Positions 9,201-15,654 of a stretch of 64,000 nt of DNA are shown piece by piece. Made by a program: the position numbers and the translations under genes. The stretch spans positions 62,001-126,000 of the forward strand of contig NZ_RHHV01000005.1 of the NCBI RefSeq assembly GCF_003710905.1, written 5' to 3'. The stretch's first letter is position 1, and each line of letters starts with the position of its first letter. The stretch is from Brevibacillus parabrevis (lineage in GTDB: Bacteria > Bacillota > Bacilli > Brevibacillales > Brevibacillaceae). A model generated the notes under the pieces. It saw only the letters and a list, made by a program, of their open reading frames with translations. It was not told the origin of the DNA and did not search any database.

Positions 9201-9785
9201 ATGTTTGGAAAAATTGTAATGGCTTTAACAGCTTCGCTTGTAGCTGGATATGTCTACCTAGACAATCAGGTAGAAGTAAGAAACTCCCATGCATCCGTTA
9301 CAGTGTATGAGAGTGTGAAGGATTTGGAAGAAGATGCTGACCTGATTATCATTGGGGAAGCAACTAATAAGACAGAAAACTATATAAGGTATCACGAAGA
9401 TGGGGAAATTGATGATTATTCGACGAAAAGAATGGTGAAAGTCGAAAAAATATTTAAGAACCAATTGGATGAGAAAATTGCTGTCGGTGATGAGGTCGAA
9501 GTTTGGGAACCTAGTATCATCGTGAAAGATGATGTCATTGGAAAACAGCAGCGGACGATTGAAGGCTATCGGCTTATGCAAAATAAAAAGAAATATGTTT
9601 TATTTCTAAAGAAAAATACTTACTTTAATAACTTGGCTCCCTTAGGGGTTATTCAAGGTAAGTTTCCTCTCGATGAAGCAAGAAAAAGTTTACACTCTGT
9701 ATACAAAGACGAATTTCAACATTATAACTTCCCTGAGTTTGACAAGTTGCAGAAAGAAGTTTCAAGTAAGTACAACATTGAATAA
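9201..9785 (+). CDS. Membrane-anchored or exported protein of unknown function
   Basis: A 194-residue protein with an N-terminal hydrophobic segment (about residues 3-21) that may be a signal peptide or anchor. The rest is beta-rich, with segments such as ADLIIIGEA and KKYVLFLKK that recur in exported OB/TIMP-like hypothetical proteins; this is a loose resemblance, not an assignment. It starts 17 bp after the metalloprotease stop behind GGAGG, so the two are co-transcribed. An inhibitor or chaperone of the protease is a reasonable guess from position. The ATG at 9201 is preferred over an upstream GTG that would overlap the protease gene. Confidence 0.75.
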   Translation: MFGKIVMALTASLVAGYVYLDNQVEVRNSHASVTVYESVKDLEEDADLIIIGEATNKTENYIRYHEDGEIDDYSTKRMVKVEKIFKNQLDEKIAVGDEVEVWEPSIIVKDDVIGKQQRTIEGYRLMQNKKKYVLFLKKNTYFNNLAPLGVIQGKFPLDEARKSLHSVYKDEFQHYNFPEFDKLQKEVSSKYNIE

Positions 9786-9791
9786 CACAAG

Positions 9792-9823
9792 AAAAAGCTG
9801 TTGAAGTTGTTCAACAGCTTTTT
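9792..9823 (+). terminator. Terminator, probably two-way
   Basis: Perfect 14-bp stem AAAAAGCTGTTGAA/TTCAACAGCTTTTT with a 4-nt loop, lying between two converging genes. Confidence 0.9.
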
Positions 9824-9852
9824 CCTATTTACTAAAAGTACAACTACAAATT

Positions 9853-10620
9853 TCACAAAATTTTAATCCCACTAATAATAATCACAATAGAAATAACCCA
9901 TCGCAAAAACACAGTCGGCACCTTGCAGGAGAGCCTGCTGCCGATGATTACTCCGGGGATGGAGCCAAGCAACAGCTGCATTACAATGAACAGATCAACC
10001 GTACCAAAGCTCATGTGGGCTAGACCTGCTGCACTGGTCAGGAAAAAAGCGTGGGCGATATCCGTGCCGACGACTTCTTTTCCGGAAAAGGCGAAAAAAT
10101 GCATCAGGGCGATGGCGAACAGCGATCCGCTGCCGATGGAGGTCAGGCCGACAAGAAAGCCGAGGAGTGCGCCGACGGCAATCAAGACGAGACGTTTTTG
10201 GGCGAGAGGTTTTTGCTGCCACGTATTGAGCTGCGGCTGGCGGCGGTTCAGCAAGCTTTTGAGCAGCATGGCGATCGGTATGAGAATCAAGGCAAAGCCC
10301 AGTATCTTTTTAAAAATCTGATCGGCGGAAGTGACGTACAAATGAATCCAGTTCATCACATGGACAGCTGCGATAGCGCTGGGGATGCTGCCCAACGCGA
10401 GGTACAGCACGATGGAAAAATGGACGGTTTTTTGTCGCCAATGCTGCCATGTGCCAAAGATTTTTGTGATGGCGTTGTACACCAGGTCTGTGCCTACGGC
10501 GACGGTCGGCTGGATGCCTAAAAAAATCAGGATAGGGGTCAAAAGGGCAGCTCCGCCAACTCCGGTGAGCCCGACAAGAAAGCCCACCAACAGACCGACA
10601 ATCGTCAGATGAAAGTCCAT
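9853..10620 (-). CDS. TauE/SafE-type sulfite or organoanion exporter
   Basis: A TSUP-family integral membrane protein of 255 residues with about eight hydrophobic segments in two repeated halves. Each half begins with the family glycine-rich signature: VGFLVGLTGVGGAALLTP near the N-terminus and LLGFLVGLTSIGSGS in the second half. The family moves sulfite, sulfonates or similar anions across the membrane; the substrate cannot be told here. The annotated start is the ATG at 10620, 9 bases after GGAAAGG; a longer frame up to 10659 has no better site. It is a single-gene unit convergent with the metalloprotease pair. Confidence 0.88.
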   Translation of the reverse strand: MDFHLTIVGLLVGFLVGLTGVGGAALLTPILIFLGIQPTVAVGTDLVYNAITKIFGTWQHWRQKTVHFSIVLYLALGSIPSAIAAVHVMNWIHLYVTSADQIFKKILGFALILIPIAMLLKSLLNRRQPQLNTWQQKPLAQKRLVLIAVGALLGFLVGLTSIGSGSLFAIALMHFFAFSGKEVVGTDIAHAFFLTSAAGLAHMSFGTVDLFIVMQLLLGSIPGVIIGSRLSCKVPTVFLRWVISIVIIISGIKIL

Positions 10621-10792
10621 CCCGTGCATCCTTTCCTTGTCGCTTCTTAAATTCAACATCTATCTCTAAGATAAGCAAAAGCCCAGTATTGGTGAGCCTA
10701 AATTCTCATTTTCAAGGGGAGCGAATTATATTATCATTGGTTATACATTCCACAAAATTCTACTTTTTACGAAAAGGGGAATACATAACGCA

Positions 10793-11257
10793 ATGTTTAA
10801 TGAACGGAAAGCGTTGCAGATGACACTACAGGCCATGCTGGAGCAAAGGATGGTTCTGCGCCGTCAATACGTAGATCAGGACAAGCAACTGGGAGCAGAC
10901 ATCAAACAGCTTCTCAACCGGATTCGGGAAATGGACATGGAAGCCGGGATTGAAGCGGTTGAAGCATCTGAAGAAGTAGCGGTGGCTGCAGAGGAACTTC
11001 CAGCTGACATGGTGAAGCGCATCAAAGTAAGGAAGACGCACATTCGTCACAATTATCAGGAAGTGGCGGACTATATTGAGAACATTTTGCGGGAAAACAT
11101 GTCTCCGATGTCACTTGTTGACCTTTGTTTGATTCTGAAGGAAAGACACGATGTTGAATTTGCCAGCCCTTACATCGGTGTACAGAAGTCATTGAAGTAC
11201 CTGCCCCAGGTAAAGGTGGAAAAGGACGGAAGAAAGCTGATTTTTTCATTGGCCTAA
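10793..11257 (+). CDS. Rok-like nucleoid-associated repressor
   Basis: A 154-residue protein. The N-terminus (MFNERKALQMTLQAMLEQR) resembles the start of Bacillus Rok, a DNA-binding repressor of competence and AT-rich acquired genes, and is a predicted coiled coil up to about residue 50. An acidic linker follows, then a basic segment (KRIKVRKTHIRHN) and a C-terminal winged-helix-like domain (about residues 85-154). This domain order matches Rok, although the linker is shorter than in B. subtilis. A silencing role for the AT-rich islands in this window is inference. A nested-hairpin terminator follows. Confidence 0.65.
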   Translation: MFNERKALQMTLQAMLEQRMVLRRQYVDQDKQLGADIKQLLNRIREMDMEAGIEAVEASEEVAVAAEELPADMVKRIKVRKTHIRHNYQEVADYIENILRENMSPMSLVDLCLILKERHDVEFASPYIGVQKSLKYLPQVKVEKDGRKLIFSLA

Positions 11258-11277
11258 TACATTTTTGCGTACACAGC

Positions 11278-11312
11278 AAAAAGGCGACGTGCTAGCACGA
11301 TCGCCTTTTTCT
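11278..11312 (+). terminator. Terminator after the Rok-like gene
   Basis: Stem AAAAAGGCGA/TCGCCTTTTT around an inner palindrome CGTGCTAGCACG. Confidence 0.9.
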
Positions 11313-11339
11313 GTGAAAAACGTCTCAACGTTTTTCATG
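11311..11339. repeat. 29-bp hairpin element, copy 1
   Basis: Arms TGAAAAACGT/ACGTTTTTCA around a short loop. The same element, with two changes, is at 56505-56533; both directly follow the T run of a terminator. On the minus strand it could end the dps transcript. Confidence 0.7.
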
Positions 11340-11360
11340 GAGTGAGAGTATTTGTATCGT

Positions 11361-11798
11361 TTACTGGAGGAATGCTTTGAGCATCCAGATATGTTTTTCC
11401 AGGCCGCTGCGGATGGACAACAGCATGTCTTCTGTTGCTTCGTCGCCTGCTTGCTCGGCAGCTTCCATCGCCAGTTTCAGTTCGTCTGTGAGAACCGAGA
11501 AGTCACGGGTGATGATTTCCACCATTTGCTCGGCGGTTTCATTGCCTTCCGCTTCCGCGATGCTCGCTGTGTTCAAACATGCAGCAAGGGTGCCTACAGG
11601 TTTGCCGCCAATCGAGAGAACGCGCTCTGCCAAAGCATCAATATGTCCGGCAGCTTCGGTGTACAGCTCTTCAAATTTCGCATGCAAGGTGAAGAAGTGA
11701 GGCCCTTTTACATTCCAGTGGAAGTTGTGCAGTTTTGTATACAGGACAGTCCAGTTCGCAACTTGTTTATTCAAAACGTTGAACAGTGTGTTTTCCAT
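11361..11798 (-). CDS. dps: Dps/MrgA-family ferritin-like DNA-protection protein
   Basis: A 145-residue four-helix protein that forms dodecamers, oxidises Fe(II) with peroxide and protects DNA under oxidative stress (family knowledge). The Dps signature is visible: KLHNFHWNVKGPHFFTLH followed by the ferroxidase stretch with E, H and D (FEELYTEAAGHIDALAERV). Start at 11798 lies behind a GAGGAG site. The upstream region carries a consensus promoter overlapped by a perfect PerR box, so peroxide induction through PerR is expected, as for B. subtilis mrgA. Confidence 0.95.
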   Translation of the reverse strand: MENTLFNVLNKQVANWTVLYTKLHNFHWNVKGPHFFTLHAKFEELYTEAAGHIDALAERVLSIGGKPVGTLAACLNTASIAEAEGNETAEQMVEIITRDFSVLTDELKLAMEAAEQAGDEATEDMLLSIRSGLEKHIWMLKAFLQ

Positions 11799-11836
11799 AG
11801 TGATGATCTCTCCTCTTTTTTAAATTAATTCCTTGT

Positions 11837-11872
11837 TTATAATTATTATAAACTAATACTCGTTATTGTCAA
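11837..11872 (-). promoter_or_regulatory. dps promoter with perfect PerR box
   Basis: Read on the minus strand, TTGACA (11872-11867) and TATAAT (11850-11845) with a 16-bp spacer form a consensus sigma-A promoter. TTATAATTATTATAA at 11837-11851 matches the PerR box TTATAATNATTATAA exactly and covers the -10 region. Confidence 0.9.
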
Positions 11873-11913
11873 GCTTTTCATCCTGAAATCTTCGAGAAAG
11901 CAGGGAAAAAATC

Positions 11914-12537
11914 ATGCAGCCAAGCATACACGCCGTCATTTTGGCGGGGGGAAAAAGCAGCAGGATGGGCGTGCCCAAAGAACAACTGCCATGGCGAGAG
12001 GGAACATTTCTGACCGAGCTGGTCAAAGAAGTAGCAGCGGCAGGCATGCCTTGCCTGATTGTTTCCAATGAACCGGAGCGTATCCCGGCAGAGGTGGCGG
12101 GACGTCCTGGCGTGCGGGTCACCCCTGATCTGGTGCCGTCCGCAGGGCCAGTGAGCGGGTTGGTGACGGCGCTGCGGCTGTGTACGGAAGAGGTACTGCT
12201 TGTACTGTCCTGCGACCTGCCGTTTATGGATCGTGAGCAGATTGCGCGACTGGTTGCTTGCGCAGACGATCAGGAAGCGGGCTGGGAAGCCGTCATTCCG
12301 TATGCGCAAGACAGGCTGCATCCGCTCTGCGCCTTGTATCGAAAAAGCACGCAGCCTGTCTGGGAACAAGCGCTTGAGCAAGGAGAGCTGCGGCTGATGA
12401 AGACGATTCAGAAGCTGGCGGTTTTACAGGTGCCGGATGGTTGGCTCGATCCGTGGGCGCTGTTCAATGCGAACACGCCGGAAGAGTACGACATCGCCTG
12501 CCGCGAGGAAAAGCGCAGAACAACAGGGCAGCAGTAG
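11914..12537 (+). CDS. mobA: Molybdenum cofactor guanylyltransferase MobA
   Basis: Joins GMP from GTP to Mo-molybdopterin to make the bis-MGD precursor used by formate dehydrogenase and related enzymes. The 207-residue protein has the nucleotide-binding start AVILAGGKSSRMGVPKEQLP (GG...RMG...K signature), the metal-binding CDLPF segment (LSCDLPFMD) and a typical MobA length. The ribosome binding site is weak. It opens the molybdenum region and converges with fdhD, the sulfurtransferase for the same cofactor. Confidence 0.95.
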   Translation: MQPSIHAVILAGGKSSRMGVPKEQLPWREGTFLTELVKEVAAAGMPCLIVSNEPERIPAEVAGRPGVRVTPDLVPSAGPVSGLVTALRLCTEEVLLVLSCDLPFMDREQIARLVACADDQEAGWEAVIPYAQDRLHPLCALYRKSTQPVWEQALEQGELRLMKTIQKLAVLQVPDGWLDPWALFNANTPEEYDIACREEKRRTTGQQ

Positions 12538-12574
12538 GCGCAGCTTTGCTTTGTGCGGGGGCGGACGAAAATGT

Positions 12575-13372
12575 TCAGGGTAAAATAATCCGCTGCGGCT
12601 GCGTATACACGTTCATTTTGTTGTGGCGAATGAAGCCGACAGCGGTTATTTGCAGCTCATCTGCCAGTTGCAGCGCCAGATCGGTCGGAGCCGATTTGGA
12701 CAAGATGATGCCCGCGCCGATTTTGGCTGCTTTCAACAAAACTTCAGACGACAGGCGGCCGCTGAACACGAGAATTTTGTCGGTCGTGGAGATGTTTTCC
12801 CGCAGGCATTTTCCGTATATTTTGTCCAAGGCGTTGTGGCGGCCGATATCTGAATACTGCAGCAAGATTTGTTCAGGCGAGCAGAGGGCCGCATTGTGCA
12901 CGCCTCCCGTTTGCCGATGGATGTCAGAGGAGGCTTGCAAGTCCTCCATGAGCCTGATGCACTGATCTGGAGTGACGGAAGTGGTGCCGCTGGCAGGCTT
13001 TGCCGTGCGGGCATCGCTGAAAAAGTAAAAAGATTGCCGGCTTTTTCCGCAGCAGGAAGTAATTCTGCGCTTCGAGTAAAAGCTCTGCGACAAAATCGTC
13101 GCTTTGTGCAAGTCTACGTAAGCTATGCCTTTTGCTTCATCAATTGTGATTTGTTTGATCTCTGCAAAGCTTTGGATCGCGCCTTCCGCAGCCAGAAAAC
13201 CGACGACCATCTCTTCCAGATCGGCAGGCGTACAGACGATGGTAGCAAACTCTTCCTCGTTCAAAAAGATCGTGAGCGGGTATTCCGTGACGATTTTGTC
13301 GTCTTCCCAGACGTGGTGGTCAGCCGTAATTTTTAGGACGCTTCGGCTCGTTGTTTTGCTAAGCTCCGACAT
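12575..13372 (-). CDS. fdhD: Formate dehydrogenase accessory sulfurtransferase FdhD
   Basis: Carries sulfur from a cysteine desulfurase to the Mo-bisMGD cofactor before it enters formate dehydrogenase. The 265-residue protein has the family core with TEYPLTIFLN, the IGRHNALDKIYGKCL block (GRHNA signature) and the cysteine site ITSCCGKSR. Here the cysteines are adjacent, where E. coli FdhD has CxxC. The start at 13372 follows GGAGG; a longer frame to 13495 is not supported. It runs away from the carrier gene and shares its 400-bp upstream region. Confidence 0.94.
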   Translation of the reverse strand: MSELSKTTSRSVLKITADHHVWEDDKIVTEYPLTIFLNEEEFATIVCTPADLEEMVVGFLAAEGAIQSFAEIKQITIDEAKGIAYVDLHKATILSQSFYSKRRITSCCGKSRQSFYFFSDARTAKPASGTTSVTPDQCIRLMEDLQASSDIHRQTGGVHNAALCSPEQILLQYSDIGRHNALDKIYGKCLRENISTTDKILVFSGRLSSEVLLKAAKIGAGIILSKSAPTDLALQLADELQITAVGFIRHNKMNVYTQPQRIILP

Positions 13373-13442
13373 GATAACCTCCTGTGTGCATATAGTCGTA
13401 ATCGATAGAAAAGCGATAAATAGATTTATAGAGAGGAAAATA

Positions 13443-13471
13443 TTGTCTAGTGAGCGCTTACATGGTAGTAT
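13443..13471 (+). promoter_or_regulatory. Candidate promoter for leader RNA A, with a cre-like half site
   Basis: TTGTCT (13443-13448) and TAGTAT (13466-13471) with a 17-bp spacer. The spacer contains AGTGAGCGCTTACA, whose right half matches the CcpA cre consensus well and whose left half matches poorly. The promoter would give a leader of about 290 nt before the carrier gene. Confidence 0.4.
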
Positions 13472-13549
13472 ACTATGTAGAACTTTAAGTGTCATAATAT
13501 TTCGTTCTTTCAGTAATCAGAACGATCCACAAAGCGAGATGGCACGGAA

Positions 13550-13635
13550 CAGCGAACCTGTCACCGAACCTTTCGCAGCGATTTGCCAACCGAATACGAG
13601 GGCACGTGCTTGTTGATGCTGATGTAGCGTTCCTG
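13550..13635 (+). ncRNA. Structured leader RNA A (riboswitch candidate)
   Basis: The ends form a helix: CAG-C-GAAC-CTGT (13550-13561) pairs with GTAG-C-GTTC-CTG (13624-13635), leaving one bulged C on each strand. An inner helix CAAC/GTTG (about 13587-13590 with 13612-13615) is also shared with leader B (15474-15550), where the central pairs are swapped to GTTC/GAAC. This compensatory change argues for a conserved RNA fold. It is followed by a terminator and then the oxalate/formate-type carrier. The known Moco/tungsten-cofactor RNA family is a candidate by gene context only. Confidence 0.65.
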
Positions 13636-13644
13636 CTGATGATT

Positions 13645-13736
13645 AACTGCTGTGTTTCATTGAACCGTTTGTTTCTGCATGCTTTGCATGTTGGGAACAC
13701 AAGGGCTTCGATGAAATCAGCAGTTTTTCTTTTTGC
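13645..13736 (+). terminator. Conditional terminator after leader A
   Basis: AACTGCTG and TTTCAT (13645-13660) pair with ATGAAA and CAGCAGTT (13711-13725), followed by a T-rich run. An inner hairpin CATGC/GCATG fills the loop. It lies upstream of the carrier start, as in a terminator-type riboswitch. Confidence 0.7.
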
Positions 13737-13769
13737 TTTTCCAAAACCATTCTAAAGGAGATGAGTTCG

Positions 13770-15044
13770 ATGGAGCAACAAGTGAAAAACCGCTGGCTGA
13801 TTGCGCTGGCTGCGGTGGGAATCCATATCTCGATTGGATCGGTGTATGCATGGAGCGTATTTACCAAGCCGCTTACCCAGCAATTTGGCTGGGAACTGCC
13901 GGATGTGCAGTTTACTTTTAGCATCGCCATCCTGTTTCTCGGGCTGTCGGCTGCTTTTCTCGGCCATTACGTCGAAAAGCACGGACCGAGAAAAGCGGGA
14001 ACGCTGGCCTCGATCTTTTTCGGAGTGGGCATCGTCGGCTCCGGGCTTGCGACCCAGTTAGCCAGTTTGCCGCTGCTGTACATATGCTACGGAGTGTTAG
14101 GCGGTATCGGGCTTGGAGTCGGTTATATCACTCCGGTGTCTACTTTGGTCAAATGGTTCCCGGATCGTCGCGGACTGGCGACGGGGTTGGCGATCATGGG
14201 CTTCGGTTTTGCTTCGATGATCGCAAGCCCGATCATGAATGCGCTGATTGAAAGTGCAGGAATTGCGAACACTTTTTACGTTTTGGGCATTGTTTATTTC
14301 ATCGTCATGTTTGCTTCTGCACAATATTTGTCTCCGCCGCCGAAAGACTGGGTTCCCGCAGGCTTTTCCACAAACGGCGAAGCGGGCGACAAGCCGATCA
14401 AAAAAGATTTGTGCCAGCTGACGGCCAACGAAGCGATCAAGACGCGGCGTTTTTACTGGCTCTGGCTGATGCTTTTTATCAATGTGACTTGTGGAATCGC
14501 TGTCATTTCGGTCGCTTCCCCGATGGCGCAGGAAATGGTCGGCATGTCTGTGCAGACCGCTGCCCTGATGGTGGGGCTGAACGGCTTGTTCAACGGGGGA
14601 GGACGGATTGGCTGGGCTTCGCTGTCTGATTACATCGGCCGTGCCAACACGTATACAGCTTTCTTCGCGATCCAGATGGTGCTGTTTTTCCTTTTGCCGA
14701 ACATGAGCAATCCGTTGCTGTTCATGGTTGCGATGTTCATCATCATGACGTGCTACGGCGGCGGGTTTGCATCGATTCCGGCCTACATTGGCGACTTGTT
14801 CGGCACAAGGCAGCTTGGCGCGATTCACGGCTATATTTTGACGGCTTGGGCGGCAGCCGGGCTGGCAGGCCCGATCTTTGCCGCATGGGTTCGGGAGACG
14901 ACGAAAAGCTACACCGGGACGATGAGCGTTTTTGCGGCGATGTTCATTGTCGCCCTGCTCATTTCCCTCTTAATCCGAGTGGATATTAAAAAATTGAAGG
15001 AAGAAGCCAAACAAAGAGAAAAGTCTGTTGAATTGGCTAGTTGA
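13770..15044 (+). CDS. OFA-family MFS carrier (oxalate/formate antiporter-like)
   Basis: A 424-residue inner-membrane transporter with about 12 hydrophobic segments. The opening AAVGIHISIGSVYAWSVFT is typical of the OFA branch of the major facilitator family, which contains oxalate/formate exchangers and the pyruvate-responsive YhjX. ATG 13770 stands 9 bases after AAAGGAG; an ATG at 13761 touches the site and is unlikely. The gene sits between fdhD and a formate-dehydrogenase-like gene and shares a leader RNA type with the latter, so formate or oxalate is the likely substrate. The actual substrate is inference. Confidence 0.9.
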   Translation: MEQQVKNRWLIALAAVGIHISIGSVYAWSVFTKPLTQQFGWELPDVQFTFSIAILFLGLSAAFLGHYVEKHGPRKAGTLASIFFGVGIVGSGLATQLASLPLLYICYGVLGGIGLGVGYITPVSTLVKWFPDRRGLATGLAIMGFGFASMIASPIMNALIESAGIANTFYVLGIVYFIVMFASAQYLSPPPKDWVPAGFSTNGEAGDKPIKKDLCQLTANEAIKTRRFYWLWLMLFINVTCGIAVISVASPMAQEMVGMSVQTAALMVGLNGLFNGGGRIGWASLSDYIGRANTYTAFFAIQMVLFFLLPNMSNPLLFMVAMFIIMTCYGGGFASIPAYIGDLFGTRQLGAIHGYILTAWAAAGLAGPIFAAWVRETTKSYTGTMSVFAAMFIVALLISLLIRVDIKKLKEEAKQREKSVELAS

Positions 15045-15096
15045 TCAATGGTAAAGTCATAGTAGAGAATGATTGGAATAAAGGTGAGTAGCGTCG

Positions 15097-15462
15097 ATGA
15101 ATAAGTTCGAAGCAGAGTTCAGTAATCTGGTCAGAGCTTTCCGCAAGCGACATATGGGAAAGGGACCGAGCAAGATCAGCACCACGTTTTGCAAAAACTG
15201 GGCGATCTGCGAGATGGAAGGCAATCTTTCGCCAGTGGAAAAGTTCATTGCCACTTCGAAGGATGGAAAGCAGACATTACGAGCTGCCAGAACCGAAATG
15301 GTCAAGGAAATGTATCGAAAGCATCAGCCAGTTGATATGGAAGCGTTTCTAGGAGCCAAGCTCGTCGACCTGTTCGTTGACATCGACATTGAACGTGACT
15401 TTGGGATGTCCATCTTTGTATTTGATCAGGACATCGAGAAAAAATGGAAAAACGAACCGTAA
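15097..15462 (+). CDS. DUF2294 family protein
   Basis: A 121-residue soluble protein beginning MNKFEAEFSNLVRAFRKRH, with the GKGPSKI and FVDIDIERDFGMSIFVFDQD segments that I associate with DUF2294. Members are often found near formate dehydrogenase genes in Bacillales. Biochemical function is unknown. It lies 52 bp after the carrier gene and directly before leader RNA B, so it is probably in the same transcript as the carrier, with the leader controlling whether transcription continues into the oxidoreductase. Confidence 0.8.
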   Translation: MNKFEAEFSNLVRAFRKRHMGKGPSKISTTFCKNWAICEMEGNLSPVEKFIATSKDGKQTLRAARTEMVKEMYRKHQPVDMEAFLGAKLVDLFVDIDIERDFGMSIFVFDQDIEKKWKNEP

Positions 15463-15473
15463 GTCTAAACGAA

Positions 15474-15550
15474 GCAGCGTTCCTGTTCACCGGTTAGACA
15501 ACGCGGACTTCGCCAGCAAACACGACGTTGAGACTAGGTAGCGAACCTGC
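15474..15550 (+). ncRNA. Structured leader RNA B (riboswitch candidate)
   Basis: Second copy of the fold at 13550-13635. GCAG-C-GTTC-CTGT pairs with GTAG-C-GAAC-CTGC, again with one bulged C per strand, and CAACG (15499-15503) pairs with CGTTG (15526-15530). The 5' element continues as CACCG in both copies, and both 3' sides share GTTGA before the closing strand. It lies between the DUF2294 gene and the molybdopterin oxidoreductase and is followed at once by a terminator. Confidence 0.65.
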
Positions 15551-15557
15551 CGTAGAC

Positions 15558-15616
15558 AACCACCGTGAACACGCTCTTATCCTTCGGGACAGGGACGGTT
15601 TCATGGTGGTTTTTTA
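15558..15616 (+). terminator. Conditional terminator after leader B
   Basis: AACCACC (15558-15564) pairs with GGTGGTT (15605-15611), extended by TGAA/TTCA, and is followed by six T. It ends 39 bp before the oxidoreductase start. Confidence 0.8.
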
Positions 15617-15654
15617 GTCTCGCGGGTGATAGACAAGAGGGGAGCGGAAAAGCT

